The notes below the pieces were generated by a model. That model did not search any database and was not told the origin of the DNA. It worked only from the letters and a program-made list of their open reading frames with translations. A DNA stretch of 64,000 bases from contig CAXXGA010000002.1 in the NCBI GenBank assembly GCA_963678585.2, forward strand, positions 1,426,001 to 1,490,000, written 5' to 3'. This document shows, piece by piece, positions 14,196-23,566 of the stretch. A program made the position numbers and the translations under genes. This DNA is from Breoghania sp963678585. Its GTDB lineage: Bacteria; Pseudomonadota; Alphaproteobacteria; Rhizobiales; Stappiaceae. The stretch's first letter is position 1. Every line of letters begins with the position of its first letter.

Positions 14196-15545
14196 TCAGG
14201 AATTCTTCGGCAGGTATAGCATCGGATCGACCGGCTTGTTCCCGCGGCGCAGTTCGAAATGAAGCTGCGGCTGGTTGACGGTACCGGTGGATCCGGCTTT
14301 CGCCACCACGTCGCCGCGGCGAACCGTATCGCCTCGCTGCACGTCGAGCGATGAATTGTGGGCATAGGCGGAAACCCAGCCGTCCTCATGACGGATAAGC
14401 ACCAGATTGCCGTAGCCCTTCAGTTCATTGCCGGAATAGATGACCGTGCCGCTTTCCACCGCGCGCACCGCGGTGCCTTCCGGAACGGCGAGATTGATGC
14501 CGTCATTGCGGTTCCCGCCCGGCTTTGAGCCATAACTGGAAATGATGCGGCCACGCACCGGCCAGCGGAAACGGTTGTTCCCGTCATCCACCACCTGCGC
14601 CGGCGTATCCTCGGCGCGCACGGAGGCGGTGGTGATCGGCGCGCTCGGCGCAACCTCACGCTTGATCTGGGGCTTCGGCGAAGCAATCGGCTCCTCCACC
14701 CGCGCCACGCTCACCCTCGGCGCGCTGCGGCTCACATGCGCAGGCTTGCTCTTCGGCTGCACGCTGGAGGTCACACTGCGCGAAACGGGCTGTGAGACAG
14801 ATGCCACACGCTGAGGCTGAGAGCGCGACACCCTGCGGCCAGGCTTGGCGTTGGGCACGGCGTTGGCGGTGGGCACGGAATTGGAACTGGAAGCGACGCG
14901 GACGGGCTGAGAGCGAACCGGCGGGGTTTCCACCTTGCGGACCGCGCCGCTGCCGTTGCTCTTGTTTCCGTTGTAGACGTAGGTCGGAATTACGATCTGC
15001 GATCCCGAACGGACCCGGGAAGGATCCTCAATGCCGTTCACAGCGACGATGGCGTCGGAAGGCACGCCGTAGCGGCGCGCAGCACTGTCTACGGTCTCGC
15101 CTCGCCCAAGCGTCACGACCGTACCGCCCGTGGCGGTCCAGCCCTTGTAATCGCGCCCTCTGCTCACACGGGCGTCGGTTGCGATCGGTCCGGGCATCGG
15201 CGGCTGGGCCGGCTGCGCAATCGGCTGATTGCGGGAAATGGATGCAGTATACACCGGAGCGTTCGATGAGCCGCCCGTGACCGGCGGAAGCGCACTGGAC
15301 GTGACGGCCGCAGTCCGCTGGGTCTGCTGTGGCGGCATGGCCCCGTTTCCGGCAATTTCGTCATAGGACGGCTGGCTGGGCGCCCCGCCGAGGATGGCGC
15401 GCTGGTTTGCGGTGCCGCCGGTGTAAATCGGCTCGCCGAAACGTTCCATCGCCCCGCTGCATCCGGCCGCCAGACCGGCCAGGAGCGCAACGCCGGCGAC
15501 CCGGGTCAGCAAATGGGATCCAAACTGCAATCTTTTCGCGGACAT
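14196..15545 (-). CDS. LysM/M23-domain lipoprotein, NlpD-like amidase activator
   Basis: 449 residues. A lipobox (LLAGLAAGCSG) near residue 20 gives a lipoprotein. A LysM peptidoglycan-binding repeat lies near 140-190 (TLGRGETVDSAARRYGVP), then a disordered Ser/Arg/Val linker, then a LytM/M23 fold in the last 130 residues. The zinc ligands are missing: the HxGxD motif reads NDGIN and the HxH motif reads QLHFE, as in NlpD-type activators of cell-wall amidases. It should therefore activate an amidase at division sites rather than cut peptidoglycan itself. That role is inferred. Confidence 0.9.
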   Translation of the reverse strand: MSAKRLQFGSHLLTRVAGVALLAGLAAGCSGAMERFGEPIYTGGTANQRAILGGAPSQPSYDEIAGNGAMPPQQTQRTAAVTSSALPPVTGGSSNAPVYTASISRNQPIAQPAQPPMPGPIATDARVSRGRDYKGWTATGGTVVTLGRGETVDSAARRYGVPSDAIVAVNGIEDPSRVRSGSQIVIPTYVYNGNKSNGSGAVRKVETPPVRSQPVRVASSSNSVPTANAVPNAKPGRRVSRSQPQRVASVSQPVSRSVTSSVQPKSKPAHVSRSAPRVSVARVEEPIASPKPQIKREVAPSAPITTASVRAEDTPAQVVDDGNNRFRWPVRGRIISSYGSKPGGNRNDGINLAVPEGTAVRAVESGTVIYSGNELKGYGNLVLIRHEDGWVSAYAHNSSLDVQRGDTVRRGDVVAKAGSTGTVNQPQLHFELRRGNKPVDPMLYLPKNS

Positions 15546-15724
15546 GGCTCAACTCGATCAGGAACTCAGGCGAATATTCACTGTGATCAGAGTTAAACGC
15601 GGTAACGTTGATAAAGACTTAAGCGCGCCCCAATTCGGCACAGCATAATGACGAACGCGCAAGCATAGCCCGCAAGGAACCGCGGCCCGGAGCCAATTTC
15701 ATTCCGCTAATTTGCCGAAAATCG

Positions 15725-16396
15725 TCAAAGACGCGTCGCAACGCCTTCCGCCAGAGGCACAAGCCGCACCGCCCCCAGATTCGCTTCCGTACCGTCCCGC
15801 GTGAAACGGACAAGGCGCTGTTCCTGCCCGGCAGGCCCCACCGGCGCAATCAACGCCCCGTCTTCGCTCAAAAGATCCAGAAGCTTGCGCGGCACGGTCC
15901 CCACGGAGCCGGAAAGCAGGATACGGTCGAAAGAATCGACCTTCTCCTTGAACCCGGCAAGACCATCCGCCTGAAGCACATCCACATTGCTCAACTTCAA
16001 CGTGACGATCCGCTGTCGGGCTAGTTCCACCAGCGTGCGATACCGCTCAAGCGTGATGACCTCACGCGCCATATGCCCGAGAATCGCCGCCTGATATCCC
16101 GAGCCTGTCCCCACATGCAGCACGCGGTGCTCGGGCTTCAGCTGAAGCGCCTCGATCATGCGCGCCATATCGGAGGGAGCGGATGTCGTCTGTCCGCATT
16201 CGATGGGAAGCTGAGTGTCCACATAGGCAAGAGCATGCTGGCGCGCCGACAGGAACAGGCGACGCGGCACACGCTCTATTGCGCCCATGAGACGTGTATC
16301 GCGGATACCGCGCGAACGCAGTTCCAGGATAAGCCCCAGACACGCTTCGCGTTCATTGGCCGCCGGATGCGGCCCGTCGTCTTCACTCTCGCTCAT
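15725..16396 (-). CDS. pcm: Protein-L-isoaspartate O-methyltransferase
   Basis: 223 residues, repairs isoaspartyl residues in aged proteins with S-adenosylmethionine. It shows the family helix PRRLFLSARQHALAYVD, QTTSAPSDMARMIEAL near residue 70, the SAM-binding motif LHVGTGSGYQAAIL, and FDRILLSGSVGTVPR. It is next to surE on the same strand, a pairing seen widely in bacteria. Confidence 0.93.
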   Translation of the reverse strand: MSESEDDGPHPAANEREACLGLILELRSRGIRDTRLMGAIERVPRRLFLSARQHALAYVDTQLPIECGQTTSAPSDMARMIEALQLKPEHRVLHVGTGSGYQAAILGHMAREVITLERYRTLVELARQRIVTLKLSNVDVLQADGLAGFKEKVDSFDRILLSGSVGTVPRKLLDLLSEDGALIAPVGPAGQEQRLVRFTRDGTEANLGAVRLVPLAEGVATRL

Positions 16397-16512
16397 GTGC
16401 AGCGCCCGCTATGGACCGCCCGTCACCGGCAGTCGTGATATGTACCCGCGCAAACCGAGAGGACGCGCGCGATCAGATCGCGCAGCCGCACCGGCCAGCG
16501 GGCTTCAGCCCA

Positions 16513-17271
16513 TTATGCAAGAGAATCAGCCAGATCGCTTAAACTTGCGTGATCGGTCAGATCGAGACACAGCGGGGTCACGGAAACCTTGCCGTTATAG
16601 ATGGCATGAAGGTCCGTCCCCGGCGCGGGATCGGAGCGTTTGCGATTGAACGCCAGCCAGTAATAGGCAATGCCGCGACCGTCGGTGCGCGGCTCCACGC
16701 GCAACTGCTCCACATTGCGCCGCCCCTGCACGGTCACCTCCGTGCCCTTGATCTGCGCGACCGGACAATCGGGGAAATTGATGTTGTAAAGCGTGCCGCG
16801 CGGACCGGGCTTTGCGAGGATCTTGCGAATGAGGTCGGGCGCGAGTTCCTCGGTCACTTCGAAGGGCACACGGTCTGTGTTCTCGATCCCGAAGGTCTGT
16901 GACAGGGCAATGGAGCGGATGCCCAGTAGCGTGCCTTCCATGGCGCCCGCGACCGTGCCCGAATAGGTCACGTCATCGGCGATGTTGTGACCGCGATTGA
17001 CGCCGGAAATCACCAGATCGGGCCGCTCGGGCATGATGTGCTTCACGCCCATGATCACGCAATCGGTGGGTGTTCCGCGCACCGCGAACCTGTTGTTGCC
17101 AAGCTCGCGCATTCGCATCGGATCGTTCAGCGAAAGGGCGTGCGCGACGCCGCTCTGGTCGGTTTCGGGAGCGACCACCCACACCTGATCGGAAAGCTCC
17201 CGGGCAACCGCTTCCGCCGATTTCAGACCCGGCGCATGGATGCCGTCGTCATTCGTGACCAGGATGCGCAT
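16513..17271 (-). CDS. surE: 5'/3'-nucleotidase SurE
   Basis: 252-residue metal-dependent nucleoside monophosphatase. The N-terminus is the family signature MRILVTNDDGIHAPGL, with the two catalytic Asp, followed by VVAPETDQSGVAHALSL and DLVISGVNRGHNIADDVTYSGTV. It lies 19 bases after serS and upstream of pcm on the same strand, so serS-surE-pcm is probably one transcript. Confidence 0.96.
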   Translation of the reverse strand: MRILVTNDDGIHAPGLKSAEAVARELSDQVWVVAPETDQSGVAHALSLNDPMRMRELGNNRFAVRGTPTDCVIMGVKHIMPERPDLVISGVNRGHNIADDVTYSGTVAGAMEGTLLGIRSIALSQTFGIENTDRVPFEVTEELAPDLIRKILAKPGPRGTLYNINFPDCPVAQIKGTEVTVQGRRNVEQLRVEPRTDGRGIAYYWLAFNRKRSDPAPGTDLHAIYNGKVSVTPLCLDLTDHASLSDLADSLA

Positions 17272-17290
17272 TTCGCTCGCCTTTCTCCGA

Positions 17291-18571
17291 TTACCGCTTG
17301 CCGATCACCTCGCGGCCGCCCATCAGCGGGCGCAGCACCGGCGGAATGGTCACCGACCCATCGGCATTCTGATAGTTCTCCACCACCGCGATCAGCGCAC
17401 GCCCGACCGCAAGGCCGGACCCGTTCAGCGTGTGGACGAACTGGACGCCCTTGGCGCCTGCGGGACGATAGCGCGCATTCATGCGCCGCGCCTGGAAATC
17501 GCCGCAGACCGAGCAGGAAGAGATCTCGCGATAGGTCGCCTGCCCCGGCAGCCAGACCTCGATATCGTAGGTCTTGCGCGCGCCGAAGCCCATGTCACCG
17601 GTGCAAAGCGTCACAACACGGTAATGCAGGCCAAGCCGCTTCAGGATTTCTTCCGCGCAGCCGAGCATCCGCTCAAGCTCGTCGAGAGAATCCTCCGGTC
17701 GCGTGATGGAAACAAGCTCGCACTTCTGGAACTGATGCTGGCGCAGGATGCCGCGCACATCGCGACCCGCCGCCCCCGCTTCCGAGCGGAAGCAATAGGT
17801 CAGGCCCGTCACGCGCATCGGCAGATCGGCCTCGTCGAGGATTTCCTCGCGCACCAGATTGGTCAGCGGCACTTCCGCGGTCGGGATCAGCCAGCGGCCA
17901 TCGGTGGTGTGGAACAGATCCTCGGCGAACTTCGGCAGCTGCGCGGTGCCGTAAAGCGGCTCGTCACGCACCAGAAGCGGCGGAGAGATTTCCTCGTAGC
18001 CGTTCTCGGTCGTCTGCAGGTTCATCATGAACTGGCCGAGCGCGCGCTCAAGCGCGGCAAGCTCGCCGCGCAGAACAGCGAACCGCGCGCCCGCGATCTT
18101 GCCGGCGCGGTCGAAATCGAACCCGTCCTTCAGGCCCTCGATGTCGAAGTGTTCCCTCGCCTCGAAATCGAAGCTCGGCTTGTCGCCGTGGAAATGATGC
18201 ACGACGTTGTCGGCCTCGTCCGCGCCTACCGGCACATCTTCCAAAGGCAGGTTCGGAATGACCTCGAGCGCGGCACGAAGCTCGCCGTCGAGACGGCGTT
18301 CCTCTTCTTCGCCGCCCTGCACGAAGGCCTTGATCTCGGCGATCTCGTCGATGAGCGCCTTGGCCTTTTCCTCATCGCCCGATGCCTTGGCCTTGCCGAT
18401 CTCCTTGGAGGCCGAGTTGCGGCGCTCCTGGGCTTCCTGCAGGCGGGCGACATGCGCACGGCGCGCATCGTCGAGTTCGATCAGCTTGGAGGCCGCAGGC
18501 TCCGCTCCCCGGGTTTCCAGCGCGCGGTCGAACGCTTCGGGGTTGGCGCGAATCCACTTGATATCGAGCAT
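17291..18571 (-). CDS. serS: Seryl-tRNA synthetase
   Basis: 426-residue class II synthetase that charges tRNA-Ser and tRNA-Sec. The first 110 residues are the long coiled-coil arm that recognises the tRNA (MLDIKWIRANPEAFDRAL onward). The class II motifs follow: LIPTAEVPLTN, the motif 2 region CFRSEAGAAGRDVRGILRQHQF, and motif 3 NGSGLAVGRALIAV. Length is normal. Confidence 0.97.
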   Translation of the reverse strand: MLDIKWIRANPEAFDRALETRGAEPAASKLIELDDARRAHVARLQEAQERRNSASKEIGKAKASGDEEKAKALIDEIAEIKAFVQGGEEEERRLDGELRAALEVIPNLPLEDVPVGADEADNVVHHFHGDKPSFDFEAREHFDIEGLKDGFDFDRAGKIAGARFAVLRGELAALERALGQFMMNLQTTENGYEEISPPLLVRDEPLYGTAQLPKFAEDLFHTTDGRWLIPTAEVPLTNLVREEILDEADLPMRVTGLTYCFRSEAGAAGRDVRGILRQHQFQKCELVSITRPEDSLDELERMLGCAEEILKRLGLHYRVVTLCTGDMGFGARKTYDIEVWLPGQATYREISSCSVCGDFQARRMNARYRPAGAKGVQFVHTLNGSGLAVGRALIAVVENYQNADGSVTIPPVLRPLMGGREVIGKR

Positions 18572-18637
18572 CGGTCAGTTCCGGTTGAATTTCAGGCGCG
18601 CGAAGAGGTTCGCGCAGCGCGAAGCGTGCGTACGGCC

Positions 18638-19435
18638 TCAGGCCGTGTCGCGCTCCGCTCGGGCTTCCTCGCGTCGGCGTTCAACAGCCTTCACAGCGAG
18701 GATGGAAAACTCGTAGAGGAGCAGTGTCGGCACCGCAAGGCCGATCTGGCTGATCGGGTCGGGCGGGGTCAGCACGGCCGCCATGATGAAAGTCATCACC
18801 ACGGCCCACTTGCGCTTCTCCTTCAGCGTCTGCGAACTGATCAGATCGACCCGCGCCAGTAGGGTCAGCACGACCGGCAACTGGAAAACGAACCCGAAGG
18901 CGAAAATCAGGACCATGATAAGCCCAAGATATTCGCTGACTTTCGGCAGATGCTTGATCGACGCCTGTCCGGTTCCGCCCATCTGCTCCATCGACAGGAA
19001 GAAGGTCATCGCCATCGGCATGACGAGGAAATAGACGAGACACGCACCGATCGCGAACAGGACCGGCGTGGCGAAAAGATAGGGCAGAAACGCGCCGCGC
19101 TCGTTCTTGTAGAGGCCCGGTGCGACGAACATGTAGACCTGCGACGCGATTACCGGAAACGCGAGGAACATCGCCCCGAACAGGGCAAGCTTGAGCTGCG
19201 TGAAGAAATATTCCTGCGGCGCGGTGTAGATCAGCTCCAGCGGATGCTGGGGACCTGCGGCCCACTCATAGGGGCGGATCAGGATATTGAAGATATCCGA
19301 CGCGAAATAGATGCAGACGATGAAGCAGATCACAATCGCGATCACCGACTTGATCAGTCGCGACCGCAATTCGATCAGATGCTCGATGAGAGGCGCCTTG
19401 GAAGCCTCGATCTCGTCCAGGTCTTCCTGACTCAT
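18638..19435 (-). CDS. tatC: Sec-independent translocase subunit TatC
   Basis: 265-residue inner-membrane protein that recognises twin-arginine signal peptides. It has six hydrophobic segments and conserved early motifs MPLIEHLIELRSRL-like (APLIEHLIELRSRL near residue 15), FLAFPVIASQVYMFVAPGLYKNER, and FGFVFQLPV. It overlaps tatB by four bases (ATGA), which indicates translational coupling. Cluster order on the minus strand is tatA-tatB-tatC-serS. Confidence 0.97.
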   Translation of the reverse strand: MSQEDLDEIEASKAPLIEHLIELRSRLIKSVIAIVICFIVCIYFASDIFNILIRPYEWAAGPQHPLELIYTAPQEYFFTQLKLALFGAMFLAFPVIASQVYMFVAPGLYKNERGAFLPYLFATPVLFAIGACLVYFLVMPMAMTFFLSMEQMGGTGQASIKHLPKVSEYLGLIMVLIFAFGFVFQLPVVLTLLARVDLISSQTLKEKRKWAVVMTFIMAAVLTPPDPISQIGLAVPTLLLYEFSILAVKAVERRREEARAERDTA

Positions 19436-20217
19436 GATTTGGCTCCGGCGTCAGTCGCTGTTCCAGCGGCAGGCTTGGCGCTCGCTGCAGGTTTGTTCTT
19501 GGGAGCGGCGGCAGCCTTCGACGTCGCAGCGGGCTTGCTCGTGCTTTTGGCGGCAGCGGCTTTCGTCCCGGAAGCCTTTGAAGCTGCGGCCTTCGGCTTT
19601 GCCGGAGTTTTCGCGGCCCCGGTTTTCGCAGCCCCTGTTTTCGCAGTCCCAGTCTTCGCAGTCGAAGTCTTGGCGGATGAGCGCGCAGTCGTCTTGGATC
19701 CAGTCGCTTTCGTGCCCGCGGATTTCGCCGCCGGCTTCTTTGCAGTCGCCCTGGGTTTGGCCGGAGCCTTGGCCGCAGCTGCCTTGGCAGGCGAAGCCGC
19801 AACGGGATCGGCTTCCCCGGCAGTTGCCTTCGCCCCGGCGGCCGGAGCAGGCTCGGCCTGCGCGGCAGGCTTGGTCTCGGCAGCGGGCTTCGTCTCGCCC
19901 GGTTCGATCCTTTGGCCGATATCCTTGGCCAGATCGTCCCCGGCCTTCTTCACCGGTTCGAACGACTTCTTGATATCGCCGAGCGGATCGAGGTTGTTCA
20001 CCGATTCAACGCTCTTGCGCATGTCCGAGATGTCGGCCTGCTTCTCCGCCTCCTTCAAGGCGTCGTTGAAGGTGGACTGGAATTCATTGGCCATGCGCCG
20101 GACCTTGCCGACGGTCTGTCCAAAGGTGCGCAGCATGCGCGGAAGGTCCTTGGGGCCCACGACAATGATCGCGATGCCGCCGACAACCAGAAGCTCAGTC
20201 CAGCCGATATCGAACAT
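19432..20217 (-). CDS. tatB: Sec-independent translocase subunit TatB with long Lys/Ala/Pro tail
   Basis: 261 residues. The first 20 form the membrane span (MFDIGWTELLVVGGIAIIVV), followed by GPKDLPRMLRTFGQTVGKVRRMANEFQ, the TatB amphipathic helix. Everything after about residue 105 is a low-complexity tail of Lys, Ala, Pro and Thr, with short repeats such as TAKTGAAKTGAAKT, resembling a histone H1 tail. This makes the protein much longer than the roughly 170 residues of E. coli TatB. The tail may contact membrane or nucleic acid; its role is unknown. Confidence 0.93.
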   Translation of the reverse strand: MFDIGWTELLVVGGIAIIVVGPKDLPRMLRTFGQTVGKVRRMANEFQSTFNDALKEAEKQADISDMRKSVESVNNLDPLGDIKKSFEPVKKAGDDLAKDIGQRIEPGETKPAAETKPAAQAEPAPAAGAKATAGEADPVAASPAKAAAAKAPAKPRATAKKPAAKSAGTKATGSKTTARSSAKTSTAKTGTAKTGAAKTGAAKTPAKPKAAASKASGTKAAAAKSTSKPAATSKAAAAPKNKPAASAKPAAGTATDAGAKS

Positions 20218-20367
20218 AGACGGTTATTCCTGCCGGATCCCGGTCACAACACACGCCGCCCTGTCTCACCGCCAGGCGCCGCCCTGGTTGGGCCGACGCC
20301 GGACATGTCAGGGTGCGCGGCTCGGCGTGGCGGCGTTTCCCCCGCCATCACCCGAGGCTCTCGACCC

Positions 20368-20598
20368 TTAGTTCGAGCTCTTGGTCTTGTCTTCGCTGGT
20401 CTCCTGAGAGACCGTATCCGACGCCTGGTGCTCGATGGTCTTGCCATCGGACGGCTCGTCGTCGTCTTCGGCCATCCCCTTCTTGAAGCTCTTGATTCCC
20501 TTCGCCACATCTCCCATCAGATCGGAGATACGACCGCGGCCGAACAGCAGAATCGCAACGACTGCGATGATCAGAATCTGCCAGACACTCAAACCCAT
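20368..20598 (-). CDS. tatA: Sec-independent translocase subunit TatA
   Basis: 76 residues forming the export pore with TatBC. It has an N-terminal span (MGLSVWQILIIAVVAILLFG), the hinge GRGRISDLMGDVAKGIKSFKKGM, and an acidic Ser/Thr tail. GGGAG precedes the ATG. It is separated from tatB by 150 bases, so expression of TatA above TatB is plausible. Confidence 0.95.
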   Translation of the reverse strand: MGLSVWQILIIAVVAILLFGRGRISDLMGDVAKGIKSFKKGMAEDDDEPSDGKTIEHQASDTVSQETSEDKTKSSN

Positions 20599-20665
20599 CT
20601 TACAACTCCCGCTGGTAGGGGCGGCTTGTCTTCCCCCGAAGGCCGCCGCCGGTACTCACAAAGCA

Positions 20666-20685
20666 CTTAAGACGTCACGTCTAAG
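20666..20685. promoter_or_regulatory. Near-palindrome upstream of tatA
   Basis: CTTAAGACGTCACGTCTAAG: the GACGT-C-ACGTC core is symmetric and flanked by CTTA and TAAG. It lies 68 bases before the tatA start, where an operator would be expected. No known regulator is recognised. Confidence 0.3.
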
Positions 20686-20760
20686 ACCGCAACCGATTTT
20701 GCTCGGAGAAACTAAAGTCGGCATCCGTGGACGTCAGGCTCCAATCGTCACAAATCCCGT

Positions 20761-21951
20761 TCACGCAGCCCCTTCGTCCGAAGATGACCGATCCGCGAAG
20801 ATGAGAACATCGTTCGCCTCGACGGCAACCGAGACATCGAGCCCCACCTTGAACCCCTGCCCGGCCCTGACCCGCGCCTTGAGTGTCTGGGAAAGCCCGT
20901 CCACCGCCACGTCCAGGTGATCGACCTCGCCGAGGAAGCAACGCCCCACGATCCGCCCTGCGACACCCTGCCCCGCCGTTGAGACCCGAACGGCCTGCGG
21001 ACGGATGCAAAGGCTGACGGCCTGCCCGCCCTCCATACCGGCGACCGGGAAAGACCCGAGCGCCGTCAGGACCTTGCCGTCGCTGACCTGCCCGTCAAGT
21101 TCGTTCAGTTCGGAGAAGAACCGCGCGGCGAAAACATCGACCGGGTTGTTGTAAAGCTCGTCCGGCGTGCCCAGCTGAACCAGCCGGCCGCGCCGCATGA
21201 GAGCGATGCGGTCGCCCATGCGCAGCGCCTCTTCCGGATCATGGGTGACCATGATGCAGGTGGCCCGCGTCTCGCGAAGCACCGCCATCGTCTCGTCGCG
21301 CACGTTGTCCCGCATCCGCCGGTCCAGTCCCGAAAAAGGCTCGTCCATCAGCAGGACGGAGGGACGCGGCGCAATCGCGCGCGCCAGCGCAACGCGCTGC
21401 TGTTCGCCGCCGGAAAGCGCGTGGGGATAATCGCGCGCATAGCTCCTGAGCCCCACCCGATCGAGCGCGTGCAAGGCTTCGCGTTCCGCATCCGCCGGCG
21501 GAAGCGCCGTCAGCCCGAAGCGCACATTGTCCAGAATGGAGAGATGCGGAAAGAGCGCATAATCCTGAAACATCAACCCGATGCCACGCTGTTCGGGCGG
21601 CAGGAAGGTAGACGGCCCCGCGATTTCGCGACCGTTGATCAGCACCCTTCCGGAACGCTGGCGTTCAACTCCCGCCGCGATGCGCAGCAGCGTCGTCTTT
21701 CCGCAGCCCGAATGGCCGAGAAGGCACAGAACCTCTCCCGGATCGACCGTCAGCGAGACATCGCGCACGGAAGACACGCCGTCATAGGCGTGAGAAACCG
21801 ACTCGAACGCCAGCCGCGCCGCAATCGTCGCCCCTGCGGTGCCCCGCACGCCCCAGCTGTCGCGAACAGATGCCTTGTTGCGAACAGATTCCGGCTCGCC
21901 CTGCCTCACAGCCTGTGCATTCTTGTTTTTCTCAGCGCTCAGCAGTGTCAT
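20761..21951 (-). CDS. ABC transporter ATP-binding protein (FbpC/PotA-like)
   Basis: 396 residues. Walker A is GHSGCGKTT near residue 65, the Q loop is QDYALFPHLS, the signature is LSGGEQQRVALARAI and Walker B is LLMDEPFSGLD. A C-terminal regulatory (TOBE-type) domain follows. This arrangement is typical of importers for ferric iron, polyamines or molybdate-like anions. The start at 21951 overlaps the end of scpB by 20 bases, so the two are translationally linked. No permease or binding protein lies nearby, so the substrate is unknown. Confidence 0.85.
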   Translation of the reverse strand: MTLLSAEKNKNAQAVRQGEPESVRNKASVRDSWGVRGTAGATIAARLAFESVSHAYDGVSSVRDVSLTVDPGEVLCLLGHSGCGKTTLLRIAAGVERQRSGRVLINGREIAGPSTFLPPEQRGIGLMFQDYALFPHLSILDNVRFGLTALPPADAEREALHALDRVGLRSYARDYPHALSGGEQQRVALARAIAPRPSVLLMDEPFSGLDRRMRDNVRDETMAVLRETRATCIMVTHDPEEALRMGDRIALMRRGRLVQLGTPDELYNNPVDVFAARFFSELNELDGQVSDGKVLTALGSFPVAGMEGGQAVSLCIRPQAVRVSTAGQGVAGRIVGRCFLGEVDHLDVAVDGLSQTLKARVRAGQGFKVGLDVSVAVEANDVLIFADRSSSDEGAA

Positions 21952-22687
21952 CCTCGTCCCGCACGCGATCACCTCCCGCGTGCTCACCTTCCAGATCGGC
22001 GAACATGTCGCCTGTCTCCAGCGGATCTTCGTCCTCGCGAAGATCCTCGCTGTCATTTGGGGCCGGAACCAGAAAATCAATAGGCACTGCGCTGTCGAGA
22101 AGCCCCGCACCGCGCAATTCCTCAAGTCCCGGCAGGTCGCGCACCTCATCGAGCCCAAAATGGTCGAGGAACCCGTCCGTCGTTCCGTAGGTCACGGGCC
22201 TGCCCGGCGTCCGCCTGCGCCCGCGCATGCGAATCCAGCCAGCCTCCAGAAGCACGTCCAGCGTGCCTTTCGACGTGGAAACCCCTCGAACCTCTTCGAT
22301 CTCCGCCCGCGTCACCGGCTGGTGATAGGCGATGATTGCCAGCGTTTCCAGAGCCGCACGCGAGAGTTTTTTCTGCTCGCTCGCCTCGCGACGCAGAAGA
22401 AACGCCAGATCGTCCGCCGTGCGAAAAGCCCATTTCCCCGCAACGCCGACCAGATTGACCCCGCGCCCGGCATAAGCCTGCTGCAATTCCGAAATCAACG
22501 CCGCGATATCAAGCCCTTCGGGCAGTTGCGCGGCCAGTTCCTCTTCCCCCAACGGCTCGGCGCTGGCGAACAGCAACGCTTCCACCATGCGCAACTCGTA
22601 ACGATGCGATGCAGACGGCAGGCTCGTCACGTTCCCGCCGTTCCGCCCACCCTGATTCTCCGCCTCGTGGTCGTCAATTTCGCTCAT
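21932..22687 (-). CDS. scpB: Segregation and condensation protein B
   Basis: 251 residues. ScpB dimers bind ScpA and the SMC protein to make the bacterial condensin. The winged-helix parts are visible: RMVEALLFASAEPL near residue 25, then LSRAALETLAIIAYHQPVTRAEIEEVRGV and YGTTDGFLDHFGL. The C-terminal 50 residues are acidic and probably disordered. The start at 22687 overlaps the end of scpA by 14 bases, implying coupled translation. Confidence 0.94.
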   Translation of the reverse strand: MSEIDDHEAENQGGRNGGNVTSLPSASHRYELRMVEALLFASAEPLGEEELAAQLPEGLDIAALISELQQAYAGRGVNLVGVAGKWAFRTADDLAFLLRREASEQKKLSRAALETLAIIAYHQPVTRAEIEEVRGVSTSKGTLDVLLEAGWIRMRGRRRTPGRPVTYGTTDGFLDHFGLDEVRDLPGLEELRGAGLLDSAVPIDFLVPAPNDSEDLREDEDPLETGDMFADLEGEHAGGDRVRDEDDTAER

Positions 22688-23534
22688 CGTCGTCTTCCAT
22701 GCCGCTGTCGGCTTCAGGATCAGGTTCCGGTTGCGGTTCGCTTGCCTCGCCGCTCTCGTTGCGCCAACGAATATAGAGCGGCGCGAAGGTCTCCGACTGG
22801 CGCAACTCGATCTTGCCTTCGCGCACCAGTTCGAGACTGGCGGAAAAGGCGCTGGCCAATACCGTCGCGCGTTCTTCGGGCTTTGCAATGTAGGTGAGAA
22901 GGTAACTGTCGATGGGAGCCCACTCTGCAACGCCGCCCACAAGCCGCGTCAGGATCGTGCGCGCATCCGCAAGCGACCACACCGTCCGATGTCCGACGGA
23001 AACCGAGGTGACCGAGTTGCGCTGGCGCTGCGAGGCGTAGGCCATCAGCAGGTCGTAGATCGTGGCGTCCCACTCGCTCTTGCGCACCACTGACACCGTT
23101 TCCGGTGAGCCGCGCGCGAAGATATCGCGTCCCAGCCGGTTGCGGTTCATCAGCCTTGCCGCCGCCTCACGCATTGCCTCCAGACGACGCAGACGAAATG
23201 CCAGCGCAGCCGCCAGTTCCTCGCCCGTCGGCTCGTCGTCGTCCTTTTGCTCGGGCAGCAGCAGGCGCGATTTGAGATAGGCAAGCCAGGCCGCCATCAC
23301 CAGATAATCGGCGGCCAGTTCCAGGCGCAGCTTGCGCGCCTCGTTGACGAAGGCGAGATACTGTTCGGCGAGCGCCAGTATGGAGATGCGGGTGAGATCG
23401 ACCTTCTGATTGCGCGCAAGCGTCAGCAACAGGTCGAGCGGACCTTCGTACCCGTCCACATCGACGAGCAGCGCCGGCCCTTCCGGTTGCCGGACTTCAT
23501 GCAGGGGCAGCTCGAAAGGCTCTTCGCCCGCCAT
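22674..23534 (-). CDS. scpA: Segregation and condensation protein A
   Basis: 286 residues, the kleisin that bridges the SMC heads. The N-terminal signature GYEGPLDLLLTLARNQKVDLTRISIL is near residue 28, with YLVMAAWLAYLKSRLLLP after it. The C-terminal winged helix is followed by a short acidic tail. It lies 32 bases after nagZ and overlaps scpB. The nagZ-scpA-scpB order is conserved in related genomes. Confidence 0.94.
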   Translation of the reverse strand: MAGEEPFELPLHEVRQPEGPALLVDVDGYEGPLDLLLTLARNQKVDLTRISILALAEQYLAFVNEARKLRLELAADYLVMAAWLAYLKSRLLLPEQKDDDEPTGEELAAALAFRLRRLEAMREAAARLMNRNRLGRDIFARGSPETVSVVRKSEWDATIYDLLMAYASQRQRNSVTSVSVGHRTVWSLADARTILTRLVGGVAEWAPIDSYLLTYIAKPEERATVLASAFSASLELVREGKIELRQSETFAPLYIRWRNESGEASEPQPEPDPEADSGMEDDDERN

Positions 23535-23566
23535 TGCTCTTGCCTCAACCCGTTCCGCCTGTCCGC

